Of a stretch of 7,058 nucleotides of DNA, positions 1 to 6,334 are shown one piece after another. Origin of the DNA: Lachnospiraceae bacterium. GTDB taxonomy: Bacteria; Bacillota_A; Clostridia; Lachnospirales; Lachnospiraceae. Numbering within the stretch: the first letter of the stretch is position 1; every line of letters starts with the position of its first letter. Position numbers and translations under genes: made by a program. The DNA lies in NCBI GenBank assembly GCA_009774465.1, contig VSNT01000170.1:1-7058 (forward strand). The letters run 5' to 3'. A model generated the notes under the pieces. That model was not told the origin of the DNA. It made no database searches and saw only the letters and a list, made by a program, of their open reading frames with translations.

Positions 1-237
1 ATTAATGAATACAATAAAGGACATGGAAAAAATGATACCTTTGCAATTATACTCATCTGCTTTATATTACTTAATGACCGCTATCTATTAACAAATTTTT
101 TACAAGACTTAAAGTATACCTTAATGCCCTATAGAAACATTATAATTAACGATAAGACAATTTTTGAAATTTTTCGATTGCCAAATAATATCTTTGAGCG
201 GTTAAATGCCATGATATACAAACGCTTTCCTTCATAA
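1..237 (+). CDS. C-terminal end of an unrecognised protein (partial, 5' end outside window)
   Basis: An open frame enters at base 1 and ends with TAA at 235-237, giving 78 residues with no start needed inside the window. I do not recognise the family. Visible features are a hydrophobic stretch at about residues 15-24 (FAIILICFILL), a lysine/asparagine/isoleucine-rich composition, and a basic C-terminus ending KRFPS. Hand-counted GC over 1-240 is about 28%, far below the roughly 50% of sampled lines in the ATPase gene, and 78 stop-free codons in such AT-rich DNA favours real coding. The composition suggests acquired DNA, such as an accessory or mobile-element gene. It runs toward the tRNA-Gly gene and shares the bidirectional terminator at 358-408. 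The function is unknown. Confidence 0.5.
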   Translation: MNEYNKGHGKNDTFAIILICFILLNDRYLLTNFLQDLKYTLMPYRNIIINDKTIFEIFRLPNNIFERLNAMIYKRFPS

Positions 238-357
238 CTGTAAAATTGGGTGGGTGGAAAACCGACCACGCTATGAATTCGTGACAAATTTCATGACAAA
301 AATTTAACAATTTCATATTTTAGGCCATAAAGTCAAATTATAAAATAAAGCAAAAAT
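238..357. other. AT-rich intergenic region, no gene seen
   Basis: No convincing gene or promoter was found here. It holds an imperfect hairpin at 251-268 (TGGGTGG / CCGACCA around AAAA, with one mismatch and one G-U pair) shortly after the stop at 237. It has no T-run on the plus strand and only a loose AATTTTA on the minus strand. A near-direct repeat of about 12 bases, TGACAAATTTCA then TGACAAAAATTT, lies around 281-305. Neither has a clear role. Confidence 0.4.
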
Positions 358-408
358 AAAGCCGCAATCCCTTGTTTTCAATAAAGAAACCCCTGCGATT
401 GCGGCTTT
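358..408 (-). terminator. Strong, probably bidirectional, intrinsic terminator after tRNA-Gly
   Basis: A perfect 12-bp inverted repeat, AAAGCCGCAATC at 358-369 and its complement at 397-408, encloses a 27-nt loop in which GTTT/AAAC can pair further. On the minus strand the hairpin begins a few bases past the tRNA-Gly 3' end and is followed by TTTATTTTT, so it should end the tRNA transcript. On the plus strand the stem is followed by TTTTT (406-410), so it could also stop transcription from the gene ending at 237. Genes converging on a shared terminator explain the symmetric design. Confidence 0.85.
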
Positions 409-413
409 TTACA

Positions 414-484
<71 letters not shown>

Positions 485-493
485 ACTTTCTAC

Positions 494-522
494 AGTATAC
501 CACACTTAAAAAAAGTGTTCAA
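494..522 (-). promoter_or_regulatory. Promoter of tRNA-Gly, -35 overlapping the ATPase stop codon
   Basis: On the minus strand, TTGAAC (517-522) and TATACT (494-499) are separated by exactly 17 bases, and the tRNA 5' end follows nine bases after the -10. The TGA stop of the upstream ATPase gene (519-521) is embedded in the -35 hexamer. The spacer contains an inverted repeat, ACACTT / AAGTGT (502-507, 513-518), around a T-run. This is a good housekeeping-sigma promoter by eye, not experimentally shown. Confidence 0.65.
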
Positions 523-2216
523 GCAAAATAAAGTCTGCGGTACCGGTTTATGCAGGCCAAAATTTCCTGTTTCCTTGGCCTTGCCAGGGAAGAGGACACA
601 TCTCCTCTCTCAAACAGGCTTTCCAGCCCATTTTTATCTATCTGATTTTCCAAAAGTTCGCTGATTTGTTTTAAGTCCTTTTTTCCATCCAGAAGCCTAA
701 GCTGCACATACTTTAGTATCCATGCCAGCGCGGAAGTCTGTTCCTGATCCTTTAACTGCTCCAGATACCTGAGCTCCACACTTTCTCTTGCCAGCAAAAG
801 CTCGCTGGTTCCCATAGTCTTAATCTTGATTCTGTCGTCCTTTCGAAGGGACAAATCCGGCCTTGGGCATCTGTGTTCCGAAAAAGCCGGGAAAGCCTCC
901 TCTCCCTCCACCGGCGGATAAGAAGCTGCTGCGGCTTTTGCCCTGTCCGTAATGTCAATAGGCACATACTCCTTCATCTGTATCACTGTATCAGCCACAT
1001 GGAAATAAGCCCCCGAACTTCCCGCCACAATAATGGAGGAAATCCCTCTGTCCCGATACAGGCTTTTTACCCTGCTGATAAAAGGGGTAATCGGCTCTTC
1101 CCTGCCTGATATCACCTGCTGCATCAACTGATCTCTAATCATAAAATTAGTTGCTGAAGTGTCTTCATCAATCAAAAACAAACTGCTGCCCGCTTCAATC
1201 CCTTCCATCAGATTCGCTGCCTGGGAAGTGCTGCCACTGGCATCCTCAGTAGAAAAATGGGTGGTATCCTTTTTATTGGGAAGATCCTTTATAAAAGGTG
1301 AAATATCCACATTGGAAATACTGCGCCCATCCTCCGCCCGAAGTTTAATGGCAGATGCATCTGTAATCACCAGTTCTCTTCCGTCCCCCATCACATGATT
1401 GTACACACCGTTTTGAAGTGCCTGTAAAATGGTGGACTTTCCGTGATAACCGCCTCCCACAAAAAGAGTGATCCCTCTTGGAATTCCCATTCCGGTCACT
1501 TGCCCCTTATTGGGGAGCTGGAGCGTTACTTTTAAAGAAGCCGGACTTTGAAAGGGAACTGCTTCTTTCATGGGCTTTTCAGAAATACCGCTTTCTCTGG
1601 GAAGGACTGCTCCGTCTGCAATAAATGCACAGAGAGATAATTCCTTTAACTTTTCACGAATGTACTGCTGATCTTCACACAGACAAATTGCCTGCTTTAA
1701 TTTCCCCTGATTTACCGCACTATAATAAAGACTCTTTTTTACACAGGAGGGCAGAATGTCAAACAGCATTTTTTCCAGTTCTCTGGCATTGATGGTTCTG
1801 CCATTTGCAGGAAAACCTGCCTCAAATCTAAGGGTGATGTCTCCCTCCTTTATCTTAAGCGCTGTTCTCTCCAAAACCTGCTGCCCGCACTTAGATACCG
1901 CAAGCAGCCCGCTTTTCCCGGAACCTTTCGCCTGAAAACTTCCGCCGCTTACCTCTCCTGCAAAAAGTCTGGTTAAATGGTCCTGCAGAGTAACCCTCTT
2001 TGCATGGGTATTATAAAAATCTGCGGGAAAACCTGCTTTTGCCGCCTTCACCAGCACTGACAGCCTGGATGGTGCTGCAAAGGGATCTCCCTGCACATGG
2101 TCGATAGAAAGCACATAATCTTTAAAATCGTACTGCCCCTTAAGTTCTTTATAAGCAGGATACCCCCGGTGATCAATTGATTTCAACTTATTTCTCAACT
2201 CTAACCCTGACTGCAT
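519..2216 (-). CDS. Predicted ATPase of the ABC class (PF09818/COG3044 type), function unknown
   Basis: This matches the family described as predicted ATPase of the ABC class, whose physiological role in bacteria is not established. Numbering from the upstream ATG at 2226-2228 (569 aa): the N-terminal block has SIDHRGYPAYKELKG (17-31); Walker A is GGGYHGKST (258-266); a serine-rich signature-like segment (326-345) contains SGSTSQ; Walker B is LFLIDEDTSATN (350-361) with the expected acidic residue after the DE pair; and VAGSSGAYFHVAD (401-413) resembles the following switch segment. No membrane segments or signal peptide are seen, so it is probably cytoplasmic. I chose the ATG at 2214-2216 (565 aa) because GGAGAGG lies just before it, while the ATG at 2228 has no ribosome binding site. 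It follows argS at 86 bases on the same strand, probably as part of one transcript. Confidence 0.9.
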   Translation of the reverse strand: MQSGLELRNKLKSIDHRGYPAYKELKGQYDFKDYVLSIDHVQGDPFAAPSRLSVLVKAAKAGFPADFYNTHAKRVTLQDHLTRLFAGEVSGGSFQAKGSGKSGLLAVSKCGQQVLERTALKIKEGDITLRFEAGFPANGRTINARELEKMLFDILPSCVKKSLYYSAVNQGKLKQAICLCEDQQYIREKLKELSLCAFIADGAVLPRESGISEKPMKEAVPFQSPASLKVTLQLPNKGQVTGMGIPRGITLFVGGGYHGKSTILQALQNGVYNHVMGDGRELVITDASAIKLRAEDGRSISNVDISPFIKDLPNKKDTTHFSTEDASGSTSQAANLMEGIEAGSSLFLIDEDTSATNFMIRDQLMQQVISGREEPITPFISRVKSLYRDRGISSIIVAGSSGAYFHVADTVIQMKEYVPIDITDRAKAAAASYPPVEGEEAFPAFSEHRCPRPDLSLRKDDRIKIKTMGTSELLLARESVELRYLEQLKDQEQTSALAWILKYVQLRLLDGKKDLKQISELLENQIDKNGLESLFERGDVSSSLARPRKQEILACINRYRRLYFA

Positions 2217-2219
2217 GTT

Positions 2220-2226
2220 CCTCTCC
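2220..2226 (-). promoter_or_regulatory. Ribosome binding site deciding the ATPase start
   Basis: GGAGAGG on the minus strand ends three bases before the ATG at 2214-2216. Its GGAG core is spaced six bases from that ATG. It overlaps the alternative ATG at 2226-2228, which has no purine-rich site upstream. This favours the shorter, 565-residue product. Confidence 0.55.
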
Positions 2227-2238
2227 ATTTCGAAGCAG

Positions 2239-2258
2239 TTACGCGATAAGACGCGTAA
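2239..2258 (-). other. Small perfect hairpin between argS and the ATPase gene
   Basis: TTACGCG and CGCGTAA (2239-2245, 2252-2258) form a 7-bp perfect stem with a six-base loop. There is no T-run after it on the minus strand, so it does not look like an intrinsic terminator. It sits about 12 bases upstream of the ATPase ribosome binding site and could affect mRNA processing or translation, or be a protein-binding palindrome. Confidence 0.4.
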
Positions 2259-2287
2259 ATCTTAAGTCCACATCCGACATCAAACAA
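2259..2287 (-). promoter_or_regulatory. Weak candidate promoter for the ATPase gene
   Basis: On the minus strand, TTGTTT (2282-2287) and TAAGAT (2259-2264) are 17 bases apart, matching three and four of six consensus positions. The spacing is right but the hexamers are weak. Transcription may come mainly from argS. Confidence 0.22.
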
Positions 2288-2302
2288 TTTGTGACACACC
2301 CG

Positions 2303-4087
2303 CTACATTCTTTCCGGCGCTGAAAAGCCAAGTACATCAATACAGGTCTCCAGCACATCTCTGGTAAGCAGTAAAAGCGCAAGCCAACTGTTTTTCTTCT
2401 CCGGATTTTCTTCCGTAACAATTTTGGTTTCATGGTAAAACCGGTTAAAAGCATTTGCCAGATCGTATATATAGGCACAGACCTTATGAGGCGCAGTTTC
2501 CACATAAGCAGTCTCCATCATTGCATTAAATCCTGCCAGGGACAGCATAAGCGACTTTTCAGCTTCACTTCCTGCATCACAAAGTAAAGTGCCTGCTTTG
2601 CCAAGCTCCTCTGTTCCAAAATCTCCCTGCTCCTTTACTTTATTTAAAATAGATTTAATTCTTACGATTGTGTACAAAATATAGGGACCGGTATTTCCCT
2701 CAAAGGATGTAAACTTGTCCATATCAAAAATATAATCCTTGGAGGCCTGATTGGATAAATCCCCATACTTAATTGCAGAAAGGGCCACCACCTTTGCGGT
2801 ATCACGGGCCTCCTGTTCATCTACCTGGCGGTTATCCGTAATCTTCCGGTACATTTCTTCATTGATCTCGTTAATCAGCACTTCAAGACGCATCACGCCG
2901 CCTTCTCTGGTCTTAAAGGGCTTTCCGTCTTTTCCGTTCATTGTACCAAATCCAATGTGTAAAAGCTCCGTATCCGACGTTACCAGCTTTGTCTTTTTTG
3001 CACAGCGGAACACCTGCTCAAAATAAAGATCCTGCCTTTTATCCGTCAGATAAATCATTCTGTCAGGGTGATACTGTCTCATTCTGTCCATAATTGTAGC
3101 AAGATCCGTAGTGTTGTATAAAGAAGCGCCATCTGACTTTAAAATCATGCAGGGCGGAATTTCCTTTGTATCAGCTTCTTCCTTTACATCCACTACAAGG
3201 GCACCGTCGCTTAAATAGGCATAGCCCTCTTTCTTTAAATAATCCACCATCCCCGGAATCATATCATGAACGTCAGATTCTCCCTTCCACAAATCAAAAT
3301 CTATATTCAGATTTTCATAGTTCCGCTTAAGGTCTGTCACGGAAACTTCCATAATATGGTTCCATAATGCCCGATATCCCCGGACACCGCTCTGCAGCTT
3401 AAAGGTTGCTTCTAATGCACGTTCCTTATAGGAAGAATCCTCCTTAGACTTGCCGCTGGCTGTGGGATAAATTTCTTCCAGCTCAGAAATGGTAAAAGGC
3501 GCCTCCTTTGGATAATCACCTGTATAATCGTCGTCAAAATAGACAAGATTTGGCTGGCGCTCTTTCAGCTCTGTAATAATAAGTCCCATCTGGAGCCCCC
3601 AGTCTCCCAAATGGATATCTCCAATCACATCATGACCGGCATATCTTGCAATCCGCTTAATACTTTCCCCGATAACTCCCGAACGCAAATGACCTACATG
3701 AAGAGGTTTTGCCACATTGGGCCCGCCATAATCCACAATAATCCGGCTTGGGTGCTCTGGCAGTTCCAGACCAAATTTAACCTCCTGACACATTTTTTCC
3801 AAATAGTCTTTTATGAAAGTTTCTTTTATTTTCAGATTTAAAAAACCGGGATTCACCGCCTCAATCTGTGAAAACACTTTACTGTCCCTGCACACTTCCA
3901 CCACCTGATTTGCAATCATAATGGGCGCTTTTTTATAAAGCTTTGCACCAGCCATTGCACCGTTACACTGATATTCACAAAGATCCGGCCTGTTAGAAGG
4001 AGTCACTTTTCCAAGCTCCCTGTCAAAGCCTGCCGCCTCGAAAGCATTTTTCATCTCTTCTGAGATCAAATCCAGAAATTTTTTCAT
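2303..4087 (-). CDS. argS: Arginyl-tRNA synthetase
   Basis: This is a class I aminoacyl-tRNA synthetase that attaches arginine to tRNA-Arg using ATP in the cytoplasm. From the ATG at 4085-4087 it has 594 residues, in the family's usual range. The N-terminal Add1-type tRNA-recognition domain covers about 1-105. The HIGH-type motif is KPLHVGHLRSG (127-137). The region equivalent to KMSKS is NGKDGKPFKTREGG (384-397), the degenerate form expected in ArgS. The DALR-type anticodon-binding domain starts near FEGNTGPYILYTIVR (462-476) and runs to the C-terminus. An in-frame ATG at 4127-4129 would add 14 residues (MVIKKASSGKVWIR); it has AGGA six bases upstream, a better site than that of the ATG at 4087. 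Homologues as I know them begin MKK, so I kept 4087. It is divergent from hipB and followed by the ATPase gene. Confidence 0.95.
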   Translation of the reverse strand: MKKFLDLISEEMKNAFEAAGFDRELGKVTPSNRPDLCEYQCNGAMAGAKLYKKAPIMIANQVVEVCRDSKVFSQIEAVNPGFLNLKIKETFIKDYLEKMCQEVKFGLELPEHPSRIIVDYGGPNVAKPLHVGHLRSGVIGESIKRIARYAGHDVIGDIHLGDWGLQMGLIITELKERQPNLVYFDDDYTGDYPKEAPFTISELEEIYPTASGKSKEDSSYKERALEATFKLQSGVRGYRALWNHIMEVSVTDLKRNYENLNIDFDLWKGESDVHDMIPGMVDYLKKEGYAYLSDGALVVDVKEEADTKEIPPCMILKSDGASLYNTTDLATIMDRMRQYHPDRMIYLTDKRQDLYFEQVFRCAKKTKLVTSDTELLHIGFGTMNGKDGKPFKTREGGVMRLEVLINEINEEMYRKITDNRQVDEQEARDTAKVVALSAIKYGDLSNQASKDYIFDMDKFTSFEGNTGPYILYTIVRIKSILNKVKEQGDFGTEELGKAGTLLCDAGSEAEKSLMLSLAGFNAMMETAYVETAPHKVCAYIYDLANAFNRFYHETKIVTEENPEKKNSWLALLLLTRDVLETCIDVLGFSAPERM

Positions 4088-4108
4088 CCTAATCCATACC
4101 TTTCCACT

Positions 4109-4169
4109 TGACGCTTTTTTAATAACCATTACTTATCCTATCATTTCAAAAGCATTTTATCAAGCGTCA
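4109..4169 (-). repeat. 8-bp inverted repeat in the argS leader
   Basis: TGACGCTT (4109-4116) and AAGCGTCA (4162-4169) are perfect complements 45 bases apart. On the minus-strand RNA, the upstream arm covers the start of the short leader ORF at 4170. The loop contains the AGGA site and ATG of the extended argS start (4129). The downstream arm sits just before the GGAAAGG that precedes the ATG at 4087. No T-run follows, so it is not a terminator. Confidence 0.4.
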
Positions 4170-4170
4170 T
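4141..4170 (-). CDS. Possible nine-residue leader peptide upstream of argS
   Basis: On the minus strand, GGGAG followed by eight bases precedes ATG (4168-4170), opening a nine-codon frame (MTLDKMLLK) that ends with TGA at 4141-4143. The stop is 11 bases before the extended argS ATG and in another frame. The ribosome binding site is the best one in the leader. The peptide has no arginine codons, so classical arginine attenuation is not supported. It may be chance; the evidence is only the start signal and position. Confidence 0.22.
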   Translation of the reverse strand: MTLDKMLLK

Positions 4171-4216
4171 ATCTATTTCTCCCGATACTGCTTATATAAA
4201 AATTTTCAGCTATTAT

Positions 4217-4244
4217 ATTATACTTTTCTTGATTTTTACAGCAA
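4217..4244 (-). promoter_or_regulatory. Candidate argS promoter
   Basis: On the minus strand, TTGCTG (4239-4244) and TATAAT (4217-4222) are 16 bases apart. The -10 is a perfect match, while the -35 matches only TTG. A second overlapping TATAAT lies at 4212-4217. Transcription would start near 4210, giving a leader of about 120 bases before the ATG at 4087. Confidence 0.5.
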
Positions 4245-4260
4245 AACAGGATAATATAAT
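4229..4260 (+). promoter_or_regulatory. Candidate hipBA promoter
   Basis: The plus strand has GATAAT (4250-4255) overlapping TATAAT (4255-4260) as possible -10 elements. Possible -35 elements are TTGATT (4229-4234), 15 or 20 bases away, and TTTACA (4235-4240), 14 bases from TATAAT. No pair has ideal spacing, which suits a weak or repressor-controlled promoter. Transcription from TATAAT would begin at or next to the hipB ATG. Confidence 0.4.
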
Positions 4261-4264
4261 AGCT

Positions 4265-4552
4265 ATGAATACAAATTTTTCTTTTTTATCAAAAACACCT
4301 TTAGAAATTCAAAAATTAATTGCCCAACGCATCCGTACCATACGCAGGCAGCGAAAAATATCCCAACAGGCTCTAAGCTGTCTATCAGACGTAAGTTTGG
4401 GCTCTATAAAACGATTTGAGCAAAGTGGTGAAATATCGCTTCATTCTCTTATCAAAATTGCATTTGCATTGAATTTAAATCATGAATTAGAGCACTTGTT
4501 TGAAGATATTCCACCGTCATCCATAGAGGAAATTATACATGGACAAAATTAA
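4265..4552 (+). CDS. hipB: HipB-like XRE-family antitoxin/repressor
   Basis: This is a 95-residue protein with a single Cro/CI-type helix-turn-helix domain at about residues 19-72. It contains IAQRIRTIRRQRKISQQAL, the recognition-helix region DVSLGSIKRFEQSGEIS, and the following LIKIAFALNL helix. In HipBA systems such proteins bind the promoter as dimers and neutralise the HipA kinase, and the position directly before a hipA gene supports that assignment. The ATG at 4265 was chosen because it is the only ATG before the domain. A TTG at 4229 in frame would add 12 residues but overlaps promoter-like DNA. No good ribosome binding site lies upstream (AGG is 14 bases away), so the message may be leaderless or poorly translated. 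It overlaps the hipA start by 14 bases. GC is low (33% over 4261-4560). Confidence 0.85.
   Translation: MNTNFSFLSKTPLEIQKLIAQRIRTIRRQRKISQQALSCLSDVSLGSIKRFEQSGEISLHSLIKIAFALNLNHELEHLFEDIPPSSIEEIIHGQN
4525..4530 (+). promoter_or_regulatory. Ribosome binding site of hipA, inside hipB
   Basis: AGAGGA lies eight bases before the ATG at 4539-4541, within the last codons of hipB. It fixes the original hipA start upstream of the nonsense codon and implies translational coupling with hipB. No comparable site precedes the next in-frame ATG at 4728. Confidence 0.65.
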
Positions 4553-5669
4553 GAAATTAAACGTGTTTTACCATGAAAATAAGGTAGGAACCCTAGCTTT
4601 ATATAAAATTAAGCTTGCCGCCTTTGAATATGATAATGACTGGCTGTAAAACGGGTTTGCAATCAGCCCTTTTTCTCTTCCTCTGGAAAAAAGGGTATTT
4701 ATTCCCAATATTGATCCTTTTGATGGCATGTTTGGTGTATTTGCAGACAGTCTTCCTGATGGCTGGGGACGTTTCTTAGTAGATCGGTTTATGCTGAAAA
4801 ATCATATTCTTCCCTCGGAGGTGGGAAATTTAAATCGACTTGCAATTGTAGGGGCTTCTGGTATGGGTGCACTTTCCTATAAACCGGAAGTACAGACAGA
4901 TTCCATATTTCCGGTAATAGATCTTGATAAGATTGCTAAAGAATGTAAGCTGCTTTTACAAACAGAATATTCAGAAAATCTGGATCAGCTCTTTCAATTA
5001 GGCGGTTCCTCCGGAGGTGCAAGACCTAAAATTTTAACTACAATTAATAATGAAGAATGGATTATCAAATTCCCCTCCTATGGAGATAAAGCAAATATTG
5101 GAAAGCAGGAATACGACTATTCTTTATGTGCCAGAAAGTGCGGCATTGAAATGGCTGAAACAAAACTTTTTCCTTCAAGAAAATGTGAGGGATATTTTGG
5201 TACAAAACGTTTTGACCGAAAAAACATTTCCGGAAAAAACAAACAGAAAATTCATATGCTTTCCGTCAGTGCCATATTGGAAACATCTCATCGGATTCCC
5301 AACTTAGACTATAATCTTCTAATGAAGCTTACTTTAGAGCTTACAAAAGATTATTCTGAAGTTTTAAAACTTTACCGTCTAATGTGTTTTAATGTATATG
5401 CTCATAACCGGGACGATCACTCCAAAAACTTTTCCTATCTGTACGATGAAAAAAACAGAAAATGGATACTTTCTCCTGCCTATGACCTTACCTATAGTAA
5501 CTCCCTCGGCGGCGAACATGCTACTACTGTCAATGGTAATGGCACGAATCCTGATCTTCCCGACCTGCTGGCTGTTGCTGCCAATATCGGCATTCGTGAA
5601 TCCAGGGCAAGAAGTATTGCATTAGAAGTAAAAACCTGCATACACGATATGCTTTCTAAATACCTGTAA
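4539..5669 (+). pseudogene. hipA: HipA-family Ser/Thr kinase toxin gene interrupted by an in-frame TAA at codon 37
   Basis: The frame is 376 codons plus a final stop and aligns with HipA kinases throughout, but codon 37 is TAA (4647-4649). Residues on both sides fit the family: DNDWL before, and NGFAISPFSLPLEKR then DSLPDGWGRFLVDR after. There is no frameshift. Numbering the full frame, other motifs are intact: the glycine-rich loop LGGSSGGARPK (154-164), the ATP-binding lysine in EWIIKFPS (K177), FGTKRFDRK (220-228), the catalytic loop NRDDHSKNF (290-298), and the metal-binding aspartate in SPAYDLTYS (D316). HipA kinases phosphorylate translation targets, classically GltX. The truncated product would be 36 residues. 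Restart at ATG 4728 would give 313 residues lacking part of the N-terminal subdomain, with no good ribosome binding site. It may be a recently inactivated toxin, a suppressed stop, or a sequencing error. It ends six bases from the convergent queH stop. Confidence 0.8.
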
Positions 5670-5675
5670 TCGTTC

Positions 5676-6302
5676 TCACTGCCTGCGGGAAAAAACACAT
5701 CCACAATAATCCTGTCTGTACAGATCATATTCTTTAGACAGCTCAATGGATCTTTTGTATCCGTTTTTTTTCTTAAAGTCAGAAGGAAGGAAGGGAATCT
5801 TAAACTCCTCCGCTATTCTTTCTCCAATTTCATTTAATTTCACTGCATTTTTTAAGGGACTGATGGTGAGGGTGGTGGTAAAGTAATCGCTCCCTTCCTC
5901 TTTTGCTCTGCGGGCTGTCTCTAAAAGCCGCATTTCGTAACAAAGAAAGCATCTCTCTCCGCCTTCCCTGCAATGCTCCAGGCCTTTAACCTTTTCAAAA
6001 AACAGTGCTTTATCGTAATCCCCTTCCACTACCGCAATGGGATAGCCCTTTCTTTCACCGCTCTCCATCTGCCTGTTAAACTCTGCAATCAGCTTTTTCT
6101 GCTCGGCTGCCCTTTTTATGTATTCCTCCTGCTCCGTAATATTGGGATTATAATAAAAAACCGTAATACGGAAAAAAGAACATAGGTATTCCAGTACATA
6201 ACTGCTGCAGGGTGCGCAGCAGCTATGCAGAAATAATTTTTTTCCCTTGTTTTCCTGATTTTCCAGAATTTTATCCAGTTCCTTTGCATAATTTCTGTTC
6301 AT
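5676..6302 (-). CDS. queH: Epoxyqueuosine reductase QueH
   Basis: QueH (formerly DUF208) reduces epoxyqueuosine to queuosine in the anticodon wobble position of tRNAs, replacing the cobalamin-dependent QueG in many Firmicutes. From the ATG at 6300-6302 it has 208 residues. Conserved metal and iron-sulfur ligand candidates are visible: HSCCAPCSSYVLEYL (C28, C29, C32), CFLCYEMRL (C118, C121) and DYCGCVFS (C200, C202). LFLHSCCAPC at the N-terminus and FTTTLTISPLKN (141-152) are typical of the family. A GTG at 6324-6326 would add eight residues, but both starts have weak ribosome binding sites; MNRNYAKELDK fits the family N-terminus better. It follows purA by 32 bases and is probably cotranscribed with it. 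No other queuosine gene is in the window. Confidence 0.93.
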   Translation of the reverse strand: MNRNYAKELDKILENQENKGKKLFLHSCCAPCSSYVLEYLCSFFRITVFYYNPNITEQEEYIKRAAEQKKLIAEFNRQMESGERKGYPIAVVEGDYDKALFFEKVKGLEHCREGGERCFLCYEMRLLETARRAKEEGSDYFTTTLTISPLKNAVKLNEIGERIAEEFKIPFLPSDFKKKNGYKRSIELSKEYDLYRQDYCGCVFSRRQ

Positions 6303-6334
6303 GCATCTATACTCACTAACATTCACTATATTTT

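Larger units (their letters stand above)
4208..4264. repeat. Perfect 14-bp inverted repeat in the hipB/argS divergent promoter region
   Basis: AGCTATTATATTAT (4208-4221) and its exact complement ATAATATAATAGCT (4251-4264) flank 29 bases. The right arm ends directly before the hipB ATG (4265). Each arm read outward contains TATAAT, so the arms double as the -10 regions of the two divergent promoters. HipB-type repressors bind inverted repeats at their own promoters, so this is a candidate operator; that role is inferred. Confidence 0.7.

Noticed and set aside
248..270. T-box-like string (GGGTGGAAAACCGACC) resembling the conserved antiterminator sequence of T-box riboswitches.
   Set aside because: It lies downstream of a gene end, the match is degenerate, no specifier stem-loop or terminator follows, and no synthetase or amino-acid gene is downstream on the plus strand.
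502..518. ACACTT/AAGTGT hairpin as an intrinsic terminator for the ATPase gene.
   Set aside because: The stem is only six base pairs, A/T-rich, and the T-run is in the loop rather than after the stem. It lies in the spacer of the tRNA promoter.
4647..4649. Recoding of the hipA stop as selenocysteine or pyrrolysine.
   Set aside because: The codon is TAA, whereas those amino acids use TGA and TAG respectively.
4539..5669. A tripartite HipBST arrangement, with the short N-terminal product acting as HipS.
   Set aside because: The piece before the stop is only 36 residues, much shorter than HipS, and the downstream frame keeps the rest of the N-terminal subdomain without its own good start signal. 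A nonsense interruption fits better.
4728..5669. Intact 313-residue HipA-like gene starting at ATG 4728.
   Set aside because: No ribosome binding site precedes this ATG, and in-frame HipA-like sequence continues upstream through the TAA to a well-formed start at 4539.
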